The notes under the pieces are model-generated. The model ran no database searches. It was not told the origin of the DNA and saw only the letters and a list, made by a program, of their open reading frames with translations. A stretch of 64,000 nt of DNA, taken from Gymnopilus junonius (Eukaryota; Basidiomycota; Agaricomycetes; Agaricales; Galerinaceae). Below, one piece after another: positions 22,476-34,254 of the stretch (position 1 is its first letter; every line of letters starts with the position of its first letter). The stretch is taken from NCBI GenBank assembly GCA_015501075.1, contig JADNYJ010000021.1, positions 186,001-250,000 on the forward strand, in the 5' to 3' direction. The position numbers were made by a program, and so were the translations under genes.

Positions 22476-25400
22476 ATGTCTGGCAACTTCAGAGCCAGAC
22501 GCCCGGCTTCACCGCCGCCGGGTGTCTCCTACATCCCCACCATGTCTTCTCAGCGGTTTCCCCATCCTCGGGAGGAACACCTAGACGCCGACGAAAAACG
22601 AGCCGCAGCATCAAAGGGTTTTGCACCTGGCAAGACGAGAAATTATCCACCGGGGGGCATTAATCTCACGTCGGGGGAGTGGAAGCTTCTGATTGTCATT
22701 GTCCTTGTTGCGTGTGCCGTGCGGTTGTTCAGGCTGTCGAAACCGAATAGTGTTGTGTAAGTGCTGCGCTTGGTCTTTGTGCGTGCGTTTTGCTAAGATG
22801 CACTAGGTTTGATGAAGTGCATTTTGGGAAATTTGCATCGAGATACATCAAGACGAGATACTTTGTGGATGTACACCCGCCTCTAGCTAAACTATTAATC
22901 ACTTTTGCCGCGTTTGTATTTGGGTATGACGGAGACTTTGACTTTAAGGATATTGGAAAGTCAGTACCCTCTTTCTTCTCAATCTCCTGAAAGCCAATCT
23001 TTTAATTGCCTAGAATCTACGAACACGTACCATATGTCGCTATGCGCATGGTGCCAGCAACGCTGGGCGTTGCCACCGTTCCGCTCGCCTACCTCACTCT
23101 CCGCGCCCTCGACTGCCGCGCCACCACCGCCCTCCTAGCCTCCATGTTCATCACCTTCGAAAACGGCATGGTTACCCAATCACGGCACATCCTTCTCGAC
23201 TCCCCCCTCATCTTCTTCACCGCCCTCACTGTCTTCCTCTGGTGTGGCTTCTGCAATGAGGACAAGCACGAGCCATTTACCCAATCGTGGTGGACCTGGC
23301 TGCTACTTTCCGGCCTCAGCCTCGGCGCGGTCGTGAGCTGTAAGTGGGTCGGCCTGTTCACGATTGCTACTGTGGGCGTTAGCACGATTTATCAGCTGTG
23401 GAATTTACTGGGCGATCTTCGGGTCTCTCCACGATTATTCATGCGGCATTTCATGGCGAGAGCGCTGTGTTTGATCGCGGTGCCCATTATATTTTATATG
23501 TTCATGTTCCAGCTTCATTTCTTGATCCTCGAGAACTCGGGTGAAGGAGATGGGTTCATGAGCTCAGAATTCCAGCATACCCTTGGTGGACGCGGCATGG
23601 AAGATACTTTTGCTGGTGTGTTCAATTTAATTCGTTCTTTATTCTTTTTGGATCTCTAACTCGGACCATAGATGTTGCTGTTGGGTCGACTATATCAATC
23701 CGCCACGTCAATACTCAAGGAGGTTACCTACACTCGCATCCACATAACTATCCAGGCGGAAGCAAACGTGAGCCATAACACTACTTGCCAGTCCTATCTC
23801 TGACTCTCCTCCGCCTGCAGAACAGCAAATCACCCTCTACCCTCACCGCGACGATAACAACAACTGGATGATCGCCAACGCCTCTGTCGATGGCGACCCG
23901 TCCTGGAAATGGGAAAACGCACCCCTTCAATACATCCTCCCCTCCATGCGCGTCAAGCTCCAACACATCTCCACCCAAAGCGACTGCACTCGCACGACAT
24001 TCGCCCGCCCATCTCCGACGTCGAGTTCCAGAACGAGGTATCGGCATACGGCATGCCCGGGTTCGTCGGGGACGCGAATGACGACTGGTTCGTGGAGATC
24101 GAGAAGGGCGACAGGGGCAAGCGCGACTCGGAGAGCTGGAAGCGGTTGAGGACTTTGAGGACACATTTTAGGCTTAGGCATGCCCTGACGGGGTGTTATC
24201 TTTTCTCGCACAAGGTCAAGTTGCCAGAGTGGGGTTATGAGCAGCAGGAGGTGACGTGTAATAAGAATGCGGTCAAGGCAAATTCGATGTGGTATGTCGA
24301 GACGAGTTGGCATCCTAACAGTGCGTTACGTTTCTTGTTTCCTTTTTTTTTCTAAGGTACTGATTGAAACGAATTATCTGCAGTGCCTGCTGATGCTCCA
24401 AAGGTCAACTACAAACTTCCAGGTTTCGTCGCCAAGTTCTGGGAGCTCCAACGTGTAATGTGGACCACCAATGCTGGGTTAACGGATCGCCACACTTATG
24501 ACTCTCGCCCTGATTCGTGGCCTCTTCTGAGGCGTGGCATCGTAAGTCCTTTCCTCGTAATGCTTACCTTGAGTGTGTATTGCGGGTGCTGACTACATCA
24601 AACCATGGCAGAACTTTTGGGTGAAAGACCACCGACAGATATACTTGATTGGTAATCCTATGGTATGGTACCTCAGCACTGTGTCTGTCTTCGTGTACCT
24701 TGCTGTGAGAGGCATCTTAATCCTCAGAGCCAAGAGAGGGTTCAGGGACTTCGATAACAGTAAGTATAACCCCTCCTTTCAGAATACTGTTCCATGTTCA
24801 ACGAAACTCATCCTTCCTTTCCTTCCTCCTTTGCAGCCAAAGTAGTCAAATATGACACCCTCTGTGGGTTCCTCTTCACAGGCTGGGTGCTGCACTACTT
24901 CCCCTTCTTCCTCATGGGCCGTCAGCTCTTCCTACACCATTACTTCCCCGCATTATATTTCGGTATTTTACTCTCATGTGGGATCTTTGACTTGTTGACC
25001 TCCACGCTGCGGCCGAGGGTCCGATTACAGATCGCAGCGGTGTTGATGGTGCTTGCGATCTGGAACTTCCAGCATTTGAGCCCGTTGGCGTATGGGAGCC
25101 CATGGACGAAGGCGAAATGTGAGAGTGCGAAGTGGTTGAAGACTTGGGATTTTTCGTGGTATGTGGTTGGCTTGGGTTGCTTTCTTTGGAAGCATTGGAT
25201 TTCTGATTCCTTTTTTTCTTTTTTTTTTTGTGATTGTTAGCAATGATTTCTATGATAGCGTACGTCCCACTCCTCATTTATCTTTTCCTAACCCAACCCG
25301 TACTTATTTTTTCTTTGTAGTACTCAAAATACGAAACACACGCTCCAACGCTCTCCACCAACTCATCGCCCGCATCTCCACCATCGGCGGCGCAGCAGAT

Positions 25401-25937
25401 GGTCGTCCGGCCGTCGCTGTTCACCCGAACGCCCCAGACAACGCCGCCGCCGCCAATAATAACAACGAGAACGGCCACGCGGTAGTCGTCAATAAAGAAA
25501 CAGACACGATGGTCGCTGAACATATCGCTGAGCCCGGACGAGATATCTTTGCGGGTGATGTAGGAGGTAAGGGGATCAAGAGTGACTCGATCATTGCGCA
25601 GCAGCGGGAGAAGGAGGAGGCGAAAGAAGAGGAGGAGGAGAAGGAGATTAGTTCTGTGGGTGCTGCAGCTGCGGCTATGACGGAGGCGGCTGGGAAGCCC
25701 CAGGTTCAGGCACAAGGTGTTGGAGAGAAGGAAGATGTGAAAGCGGAGAGCACGAGCTCGATGACGGAATCGGAATCAGCGACGTCGGCGTCGGCGTCAG
25801 CATCAGCATCAGCTGAGGACAAGGAGGAGAAGGCTGATGAGACCGCCGCTGCTCCTGCGGCTGAAGCTGGCCCACTGGGCGAGGCAGAGGTGGAAGCTGA
25901 AAAGGCAGCTGCGGAGCTGTTCCCAGATGCCGCATGA
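22476..25937 (+). CDS. pmt4: Protein O-mannosyltransferase, Pmt4 type
   Basis: This is an ER membrane enzyme that transfers mannose from dolichyl-phosphate mannose to Ser/Thr of secretory proteins. The start at 22476 gives a cytoplasmic N-terminus and a first membrane helix (KLLIVIVLVACAVRLFRL). Exon 2 carries the catalytic loop FDEVHFGKF and VDVHPPLAK. Then come PYVAMRMVPATLG, SRHILLDSPLIFF and WVGLF helices, the Pmt4-style GDGFMSSEFQ, and MIR-type repeats (SIRHVNTQGGYLHSHPHNYPG, QQITLYPHRDDNN). The last helices include LFLHHYFPALYFG. Exon junctions: 22756/22807, 22959/23014, 23615/23672, 23767/23821, 24320/24384, 24541/24612, 24759/24837, then a tiny exon from 25241. The frame breaks by one base at 23977-23980 inside the MIR region, although both sides are conserved. 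The C-terminal Ala/Glu-rich tail needs a donor at about 25264; a GTACGT donor at 25259 would instead end the protein at 25485. Confidence 0.85.
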
Positions 25938-28681
25938 GCCACTCTATGCATGTGTACCTGACCTGAAGCGTTGACGTCTCTGACCTGACCTGACCTGAGG
26001 CCTGACCGACCGACCTAGGCAACGTTGACCGAGACTTGACACCCTACCTATTACTAAAGAAAAAGTATGTTCGACGATTTGCAATTTGAATGTAACATGG
26101 TTCTAGTCCCTATTTACGTATTATTCGAGTAAAGTACTTATTATTACGAAGTACTCTAGCTAGCTAGCTCTGGGATATCCGTTTCCCCTGCCCCCTGCCT
26201 CTCGTTCCATTCTTTTTTTCTTTTTGGTCGTTGTTTCCACATTGTCTGTGTAGCCAATTAACTAGAGATGGACTGTCGTTTTATCTGCACCAGGCTTCCT
26301 ATGGGTAGTAATATTTATTAATTGCATACAATCAACCCCTGCTCAAGCACTCACTGCTCGTGGTACCCACTTGGAAGAAAATGTAGTAAAAAAAAGTGAA
26401 ATGTCGCAGTGGATACATATGGGCCCCAGGCTGTGCGATAATTACTGCATAACTACTCTACGACGGGTAGATCATGATCATGGATGCTCTCTGAAGCCTA
26501 TTTAAAGCTTCTTTGAATATTGTCGAGGATATCATCTAACAGTCATAGTGCCCTGGATTGGTTCATAAGGCGCGTACAAACAAATGCTCCGTTTGAAATA
26601 TTAGATCAGGGTGTCCATTGACAGAGATGGTGCTGGAATTGGACTTCAATCTGTACCATGGCCCAAAATGTCGAATAAAGAATGGTGAAATGTTAAAGAC
26701 CCACATCGGGCCATTCATCTGTAAGGCGAAACGTCGTCCCCATTGGTAAAGTTGCGTTATCGTGCCTTTTCAATGGGTGTTTTCTCCGCCGATAGGGAAA
26801 GGCCTTTCCTAAGTTTATGTATGCATCGTTCGCAGAGGACCTGCGTGCTCATAGTACCGAAAGCGTGTGCGGTCGGCTCGCCTGAGAATTGGAAAGACCG
26901 AAATACAACAGGAAAAAAATTCGTTCGCATACACGCAGAGTAAGAGTTGCTACAAAAAAAGGTCTCCAAGATGGCCGGGAGGCCTTGACAGTAGACATCA
27001 TCCATATGGTGGCGCATATATAGGCTGGCAGAGTTGGCGACCGCCTCAAGGCATTCCGGAAATAGACCTCGTAAATAGAGTTTGCATAGCTCCAGTGGTC
27101 GACTATCCAATAGGCAAGACGACGTGAAATCAAACACTTTTTTGGATAACGTCGCTCGGCATCGGCAATGCTGTTGAACACAATACAGCAGGTAATAAAG
27201 GATTTCATAAGGTGCGACGCGAGTAGTAATCCCTACCGTTACAAAGGTTTTCAGTTTCAAGGCTTTGGTTCGGAAAGGAGTCCTTTACTTAGAGAAGTTT
27301 TTGTTCAGGCCTCAGCAACTCTAGAGTCCGCGCCCCAAATCTGCATCATGAGTTTTGGAATGAGGCCCACTGAGAAGATATTTCAACAGTGTTTGCCTTG
27401 TTTCTAACGCCCGTGACAGAGGTGTGAAAGGGGGTCAGTGCACCACGAGGGTCGCTGTAGATTCCAGAATTGCGGTCCGACACTAACTGACATCGATGTC
27501 TCTGGGAGTAGGAGTATCCCTTCGTAGAGCAACACGACGTCTTCGAACCATTTCCAGGGCTAACTAGAATAGAATAAACCGCAGTAACAGTCAGAAGTTT
27601 TCAAAAGGCGAGAACAATTCGCCACAGGCAGATCTTCTTTTCCCTCCACCAAAGTGACCTGGACTTGTGTGAGATTTGCTACGACCAAAAAAACCATGTG
27701 CAGCCGAAATTACGTACAATGAGGTCAAATCCCTGATCTTCGTGATGCTTGACCATGGTCGAAACGTTTGAACGGCAGCAAAAAATTCAATGAAGTTGAG
27801 AGCACAGTGAGAGTGAAACTTCGTTTATATATTCCCAAGTAAGCTTTTTGGGCTTGGTTGTGAGTATGTAGGCCACGCTCGCCATTCTCTGGGTTGGGAA
27901 GAGTGTCCATGCGAAGTAGACTGCAGTGTTGAAGCTGAAGAAAGATGACAAGAACGAGGGCACTAGACATAATTACGAGACTCTTCAGTCATTTGTGAGA
28001 ACCGACAGACATCGTGGAAGTCATGCCTGTGGAGTCTAGCCAGGTGTGCCACCCCATTGGAACAATAGATGCACTCAAGTGAGAACAGATTTGCCAGAAT
28101 CGCATGCCCTGCAAATCAATAAGTTTCTTGTATTCATTCCATGTACGAGGCTCAAGCAACCAGAAGAGATCTTCGTCGAGAAAATGATTGTAGCAAAGTC
28201 CTCTCACCACAGTGCTGGTAGCAGGAGGAGCTTGAGTTGGCAAAACGTGTCCAAATTGAAGTCGCATGTATCGGCCAACCTGGACTCCGCCCCCCTTTGA
28301 TCCGATATTTTTCTCACAACCAACCTGACGCCCAATCACTTTTCTTCCAACTTCGTCACTGTCCTCTGAAGTTCGAACTGTTTTGTAACTCCTGGTCGTT
28401 GCTTTCCACAAACTTAATATTAAAGCGCTGGTTTCTTGATGCACTGTGATCATTGGGTGTTGCAGAGTGAACTTACGAGATGCCCATATGATTCTGAGTT
28501 TGGCATCAATGACAACTATTTCTCATTGCATGACGCGTCAGATCTACCATTGTTCAGACGGACTTTGATCAATGTCACTATCGAGGATTACTCTCATTCT
28601 GTCGGTCACTCTTTCTGCTATCCTGTCTGGAACCTTGCTATTTCACAACTATTTACCATATGGTAGTCTATCCTTACTTTC
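25938..28681. other. Long interval without a firm gene
   Basis: I see no gene I can support. Minus-strand frames at 26757-27260 and 27989-28453 are open for 167 and 154 codons. The second contains exon-like pieces (VIDAKLRIIWAS followed by GTAAGT near 28475, and NHFLDEDLFWLLEPRTWNEY), so an eroded minus-strand gene between about 27.7 and 28.55 kb is possible. I recognise no family in it. Confidence 0.35.
25981..26013. repeat. Short TGACC tandem repeat
   Basis: Three or four copies of TGACC followed by GACC units lie just after the PMT4 reading frame. It is a small low-complexity patch in the probable 3' untranslated region. Confidence 0.6.
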
Positions 28682-31042
28682 ATGGCACACATTCGTCGCA
28701 ACGCCCGCCGCCAAGCCCTTCTCTTGGGAAACAGTAAGATAGTCTGTTGGTGGCTGACTCTACAGCATTTTCATGTTATTATACAGCTTGCTCCGTCCAA
28801 ATCGCTCGAGTGGCAAATATGCTACTACCCTGACCGCGAATGTGCTCGTCTCATTGTGAGTGAATGCCATATCCTACAAACCAGATACCACCTAATCAAA
28901 ATAAGTCCCTTTGAACTATTCTGATCCAACGGGCCGAGAAGCCACTATTGCGATCATGCGTAAACCTTCAATTTTTTCAAGGGGTAGCAGTTTCTATAAG
29001 GGGCCAATCCTTTTCAACCCAGGTGGACCTGGAGGAAGTGGTATAGAGTTTATTCAAGGACAAAAAGGAGACCTATTAAGTACAATCATTGGACCCCGCT
29101 TCGATGTAGTAAACTTTGGTCCTCGCGGTGAGTCGGTGAATAACAATCTATGGCATGCGTTGACCTCTCAATACGACATTTTTTTTAGGTATTGGGCGTT
29201 CCACACCTCGTGCCTCGTTCTTCAAAGACTGATGTTGAACGTGCGTTATGGGAACAAGGGCTAAAAGGGCTTGGTGTCGTGAACAACTCGCGTGAAGGCA
29301 TTGCGCGTACATGAGCTCGATCTCATGCATTTGCAAGGCTTGCTACTGAAACCAACGATGGTTATCTCAAATACATAAACACAGACAACACCGCTCGAGA
29401 CATGCTGAGTATTGTAGAAGTTTTTGGGAGGAATAAGATCCAGTATTGGGGTTTCTCGTGAGCTCTCTTCAGATTTGCTTTATCTACTGTAACCGTCTTA
29501 CAGATAATCTCAGATATGGTTCCATCCTTAGGGCTACGTTTGCAGCCATGTTTCCGGTATGATGTGCGTCCTTGTATGGAATCGTAATTCAAGATTTCAA
29601 TTCAGGATAAAGTTGAACGTCTTGTCATTGACGGTGTGGTTGACGCAGAAAATTACTACAGCTGTAGGACGTCTTTTCATCGCAAGATCTTAGAGCTGAC
29701 ATTCGAATATTTTAGCACCGTTAGATAACAACCTCCAGGGTACTGATGTTGTCCTCGAAAGCTTTTTCACCGGCTGTGCCAAAGCAGGACCTAGTAGATG
29801 TGCTTTCTGGGCCCCAACTGCAGAGGACATCCGCAAGAACTTGGATGCCTCATATGATTTGATTCGTTCTAAGCCAGTTCCTGTTCTGACAGGTTCTGGA
29901 TATGGCATGGTTGATTACAGTTCACTCCGCGGTGCTGTATTTGCAGCACTTTATTCTCCATATTCTATGTTTCAAACCCTTGCCACAGGTTTAGCCATGC
30001 TCGGCTACATTGGTGATAGGAGCATAATTTTTAATATGGTTAATGCCCCACCGTATACATGCTCTTGCAATCCCTCAGAGCCCAGCTATAATAATTTGCG
30101 GGACGATATTCTTGGAGACTTAGAATCTTCTCAGGACTATTTCGAACGGCTTTCGAACACCTCCAACTGGGCGGATATATGTGCTGGAGTGCGCCTAAGC
30201 TGCACGTAAGTTTCCTCAACGTCAACCTTCGTGGCGATGATTAGTCTGACTTTGAAACTTAGAGGCTGGCCAGAATTTCCTAAGGACCATTTCTAAGGTA
30301 ATCGTTCTGTCTGGATACACGCGTGTATACCCTGGAGCATGCGGCTAACGCGTTTTTCAAGGTCCATTTGAAGCCAACACTAGCCACCCCATTCTTTTAG
30401 TTGGCAACACAGCCGGTGAGATAGTCAGTTTTCATTTTAGAAAGTTGCTCAGCTTACACGAGGAAAAGATCCGGTGACTCCATTATGGGCGTAAGTGCAT
30501 GTTCCTTTCATGTTTGAGAATCTGGGAGACTTACTCAAGGCTTGCAAGTGCAAATAAAATGTCCCGTGGCTTTAAAAATTCAGTGGTTCTCACACAAGAC
30601 TCGGCTGGAGTGAGTCTATTCGCCAATCTCGATCGATCCGCTATCATTAAACACGTTTTATAGCATTGTTCCATTGCGGCGCCTTCCCTCTGTACCCAAA
30701 AATACATCCGAGAATACTTCGTTGACGGCAGTCTTCCCAAACCTGGCACAATTTTGACGCCATTGGGGAACCATTCCCTAGGCTACCCATGGAAGAGTCT
30801 AGGCAGAAGGCCTTCGTGTCTAGTCTCTCAACGGAAGATCAGGAAATTTATGGTGCTATCTCTGAGCTCAGTAGATCTTCCGTTATCCCCGTACCTTTCG
30901 TAGATATGATTCCTCAAAGTAAAAATCAAGGTCAAGACGATCCCATTAATAAATCAAAGCAACAATTAAATGAAATCCTCTCATCCTTCTATACATTTTA
31001 TGCATTCATGGTTGTAACGGCCAAAGCCAACTGCGCAGACTG
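28682..31042 (+). pseudogene. TAP-like alpha/beta hydrolase, copy B, pseudogene
   Basis: This is homologous to the intact copies at 7456-9933 and 45311-47717 but on the other strand. Recognisable exons include SKSLEWQICYYPDRECARL, the oxyanion motif NPGGPGGSG, IQYWGFS with SYGS (nucleophile elbow), VIDGVVDAENYY, the lid region (CSCNPSEPSYNNLRDDILGD) and CSIAAPSLCTQKYIREYF. Three lesions are visible. The conserved ARTWAR motif has TGA in place of Trp at 29312-29314. The frame is shifted by one base near 29225, just before DVERALWEQG. It shifts again near 30780, before MEESRQKAF. The GFDPRG motif also reads NFGPRG. The middle part remains open and well conserved, so inactivation looks recent. 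The N-terminal signal sequence of the intact copies is not evident. Confidence 0.8.
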
Positions 31043-31437
31043 AAATTTTAAAGGGTTCGTCTATCTTTGTTATCTTGTGCTACGTTGATTCGTTTTAAGC
31101 TCTGAATATGTCTTCTGAGTTCTCACTCAACTCGTGGCCTCAAGCTTGCCACGTTCCTTTTACAAAGTGAGTGTCTAGTACTCAGTACGCAAATAGCAGT
31201 CTTCGCCTGTTTCGGCCCTTCGTGGGCGACCGTGCCTCAACAGCCGGAAGGCACTGCACTGACTCTCGCTGCCACGCTCGAATGGTGGCGAAAACGCATA
31301 TTATTGACACTGTTAACTTTATAAAATTAAGTACGTGTACCACACTCCGCCACGAAAAGACACAATTTAGACGCACAAACCACCAGATCCAGACAGCCGT
31401 GTCTTGCTACAGGCTGCGGACCTCGGAAACTTCCTTT
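31043..31437. other. Convergent intergenic region
   Basis: 3' flank between the plus-strand hydrolase pseudogene and the minus-strand small hydrolase. No gene or repeat seen. Confidence 0.5.
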
Positions 31438-32471
31438 TCATGGTCTGGAGTTCCGAGTAACCCGGGTCGCAAATTCAGCGACAGCTTTAACGAACACTTC
31501 TGTATTGTCGTAAAACATCGCATGACTTCCTCCTTCAATTGTGTGAATCTCGACATCTTTGAAATGGGCTTCATCAATCGAGCGACTACATCCCCCGTAC
31601 GTGGGTGTCTTTCGTTCCACTTATCATCATCAGTGGAAGCCCATCTGAACCTGCTTGAAAAAGTTTGCCTGGATCTTGGGTTCTAGACAGCAGAGCTTTA
31701 CAGACAACAGGGTCCTGTACTGTCGAAGATCCCAACCACGACCATTAAGCCCGACGGGAACGCCGTCGGGATTATTAAAGATGGAATCAATAAACGCGAT
31801 CTTGGTGTGGATAGACAGCAAGACATCGTCGGTGGAAAAGAGTCCTGGAAGGAATCCCAAAATGAGAGGTTTGCCGACTTCATTCATGACTGGGCCCATG
31901 TAGGGTAAACCAGCTGCATAGACGATCCCAGAAATAGATCCAGACTCCAGATTAGCACAAACGTCACAAGCTACCGTTGCTAAATTTCTGGAAGTTAGTG
32001 CCGAGTTCAGCCTTTTCCCTTCTGTGCTCACCCCCAAGGCTCCTACGAAAAAAATAAAAATATCAATCAGACCAGGAGTTTCGGCACCTATTTTTATCTG
32101 CTCACCATCCAATCAAAACTGGGGCCTTGAGTTTGAACGCATTAACGACTGCGGCAAAATCGTCGGCATAAAGCGTCGAGGCATAGCCCTCGACCGTGTC
32201 AGGTTTTCCACTTCTCCCATGGCCTCGCATATCATATGAGACCTATGTGAATTAGAGATGATGGAACCAAATCGGCAGTAATAAGCTCTCTCACCAGGTA
32301 AAACCGATCTAACAGATAATCTTCCTTGAATAACCCGTCAAAGACATATCCACTCAAGGCCAAGCCGTGCACGAAGACCAAGCTCGGCTTGGTATGGTCT
32401 CCAACGGCTCGAGCAAAGATATCGATCCCATCAGTGGACTTCAGCAACTTTTCGACAGACGGAGCCGCCAT
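31438..32471 (-). CDS. Alpha/beta hydrolase fold protein (frame broken twice)
   Basis: A soluble alpha/beta hydrolase of the broad esterase/haloperoxidase-like group; the substrate is unknown. The start at 32471 gives MAAPSVEKLLKSTDGIDIFA, then PSLVFVHGLALSGYVFDG (the oxyanion HG turn). After a short intron comes VSYDMRGHGRSGKPDTVEGY, then PVLIGWSLG, the nucleophile elbow, with an intron splitting the Trp codon just before the Ser (TG/G AGC, around 32105-32025). Further exons read ATVACDV, IVYAAGLPYMGPV, LSRTQDPGKLFQAG, LPLMMISGTKDTHV (Asp region) and IEGGSHAMFYDN (catalytic His), with stop at 31438. The frame slips by one base near 31745 and again near 31592, yet both sides read well. This may be consensus error or an early pseudogene. 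It is divergent from the methyltransferase at 33267, with about 800 bases between starts. Confidence 0.65.
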
Positions 32472-33266
32472 TTTCAGGATGAAAAAGTGGTAGAAAGGTC
32501 AAAATCTCTTTTATCTTGTGGGCCCTGTAATCGGTCATTGAAGGTCACGCCAATTATTTATTGTGTGTCAGCAAAAAAAGCAAGAGTCCATTTTGTGATT
32601 TCGGCTCATTTAGTAAGTAATGTCCGTTATCTAGTCGCCCTTATCTACAGTCATGACTCTTGTGCGATCTCCTCAGGACCTCCCTGCCCTGGTGAGACTT
32701 GGTGGGATCGTACTTCCTTTTCTTTCCCCATTCGTCATCGATGCGTACGCACGATGCATTTCCCTATACCACCATCCGTCAGCTTACAATAAGCGAGTCT
32801 CAACCCACGAAAGCGATCTTCGACAGCAGTGCCTCTGAAAATAATTCTCGTACCTGCATGCTGCCTGCTTGCCAAAGGACCGAGGTGAGATCCATCAGAA
32901 AAATTTCCGAGAAACGTATTTTAAGCTTTACAGCGTTAGAGTTTTTACCTTATACTGTCAAGATCTGCGTTGTCAGAGCAGAAAATGAAATTCGCAAACA
33001 TTACATGCGAGTATGAATGCTTCCTCACCCCGATTAAAGCTTGCGAGCTTTACGTAGAGCAAAATTGTGTGCGAGAAACCCTCAAAAATCCACGCGTGTT
33101 GTAACCAGATCGCGATACTTCTCTATTTTCCCGTCCGCATCCGGCGCATACTGCCGAAAAATCATCTCCTTGAAACTATAAAATGAGCAAGTAACAGAAG
33201 TGTTCCTCAGCTCCTACTCCTCAGCTTCCTCAGATATTTCCACACTCGACCTCCACTTACGACAGA
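32472..33266. other. Divergent promoter region
   Basis: About 800 bases between the starts of the minus-strand alpha/beta hydrolase (32471) and the plus-strand methyltransferase (33267). No coding signal is seen. The region may serve both genes, but I see no specific operator. Confidence 0.5.
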
Positions 33267-34254
33267 ATGACGATCACTCTCAGTATTCCTCAATCCAGAT
33301 TTGCTCACCCTCTTCCAATTGAACACGTTCAGAGAGTGTATGCCTCTGAAAAATATGTTCTTCCTTCCGACGAGGAAGAAAGGAAGAGGTATGCTCCTTC
33401 ACTTACTCATACTTTCTCTGCTCAACGATATGCTAGGCTGCACCTCCAGCATCGTGTCTTGAAGAGAGCATTTGAAAATCGACTTATTCTTGCGCCTGTC
33501 GAATTTCAAAATGGAGATACCGTCCTTGAATGTGGGACAGGCTCTGGTACGTTCTAATTTGATCATAATAAATTAATATCTAAAATGACGAGTAGGTATC
33601 TGGCTGCTCGAAGCTGAAGAAGAAATCCCGGCTCATGTAGAGATGCATGGCTTCGACATAGAGTCACGGCTATTCCCCAGAGCTCATCCTCTTAATACGA
33701 GCTTTTCGAAGCTGTCCGTGACCTCGCTCCCCTTTGAATGGGATGGTGCATTCTCCTTCGTGCACCAGCGTTTGTTGGTGGCAGCTTTGCAAAAGCCTGA
33801 TTGGGAGCGCGCAATTTCGGAGATGTACCGCGTCCTCGCCATCGACGGCTGGGTCCAGCTTGGAGAAGTGGGCCCATGGAAGGCTGGTACTGTAACAGAA
33901 AAACATCAGAACCTCGTACAGGCTCTCTTCGATGCCAAAGGTCTTGTCCTTGACTGTGCTGCTTACATTCCTACTATGCTGGCCCAAGCTGGCTTCGCTA
34001 ACATCCGCGTCGAAGAACGCTCCATTCCCCTTGGAAAATGGGCCGGGGATCATGGTGCTGACGGCGCGACTAATTTCATCGGAGTCTTTAGGGCGATGAA
34101 AACGCCGATCCTCAAAGCAGGTGGCCTTGGTATTGTTCGTTCTGAGCAAGAATTTGACCGCCTGCTTGATCAGGTGGAACTTGAATGGGACCAGACTCCC
34201 GGCGCTGATATCAAGTTCTACATTTTTTCTGCCCAAAAAGTGAAGTCGTCATAA
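33267..34254 (+). CDS. Class I SAM-dependent methyltransferase
   Basis: The product has the Rossmann methyltransferase fold: motif I is VLECGTGSGIWLLEAEEE, formed across the single intron (exon 1 ends 33546, exon 2 starts 33596), followed by MHGFDIESRLFP (acidic loop that binds the SAM ribose), FSFVHQRLLVAAL (post-motif region) and RVLAIDGWVQLGEVGPW. The N-terminal part (HVQRVYASEKYVLPSDEEERKR) resembles the lead-in helix of LaeA/UMTA-type fungal methyltransferases. The C-terminal lid includes IPLGKWAGDHGADGATNF. About 313 residues, a normal length. The substrate is not predictable; relatives act on small molecules or as regulators of secondary metabolism. Clean frame throughout. Confidence 0.85.

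Noticed and set aside
23089..24313. Long minus-strand open frames
   Set aside because: Antisense shadows of the GC-rich PMT4 exons; low-complexity Arg/Ser/Pro composition and no family features.
25981..26013. TGACC repeats as a telomere-like or satellite array
   Set aside because: Only a few units within a likely 3' untranslated region.
25278..26022. Minus-strand frames rich in Leu, Ser and Pro
   Set aside because: Mirror of the Ala/Glu-rich PMT4 tail; composition follows from the other strand.
26757..27260. Minus-strand 167-codon open frame
   Set aside because: No motif, no exon partners, and a competing overlapping frame; not supported as a gene.
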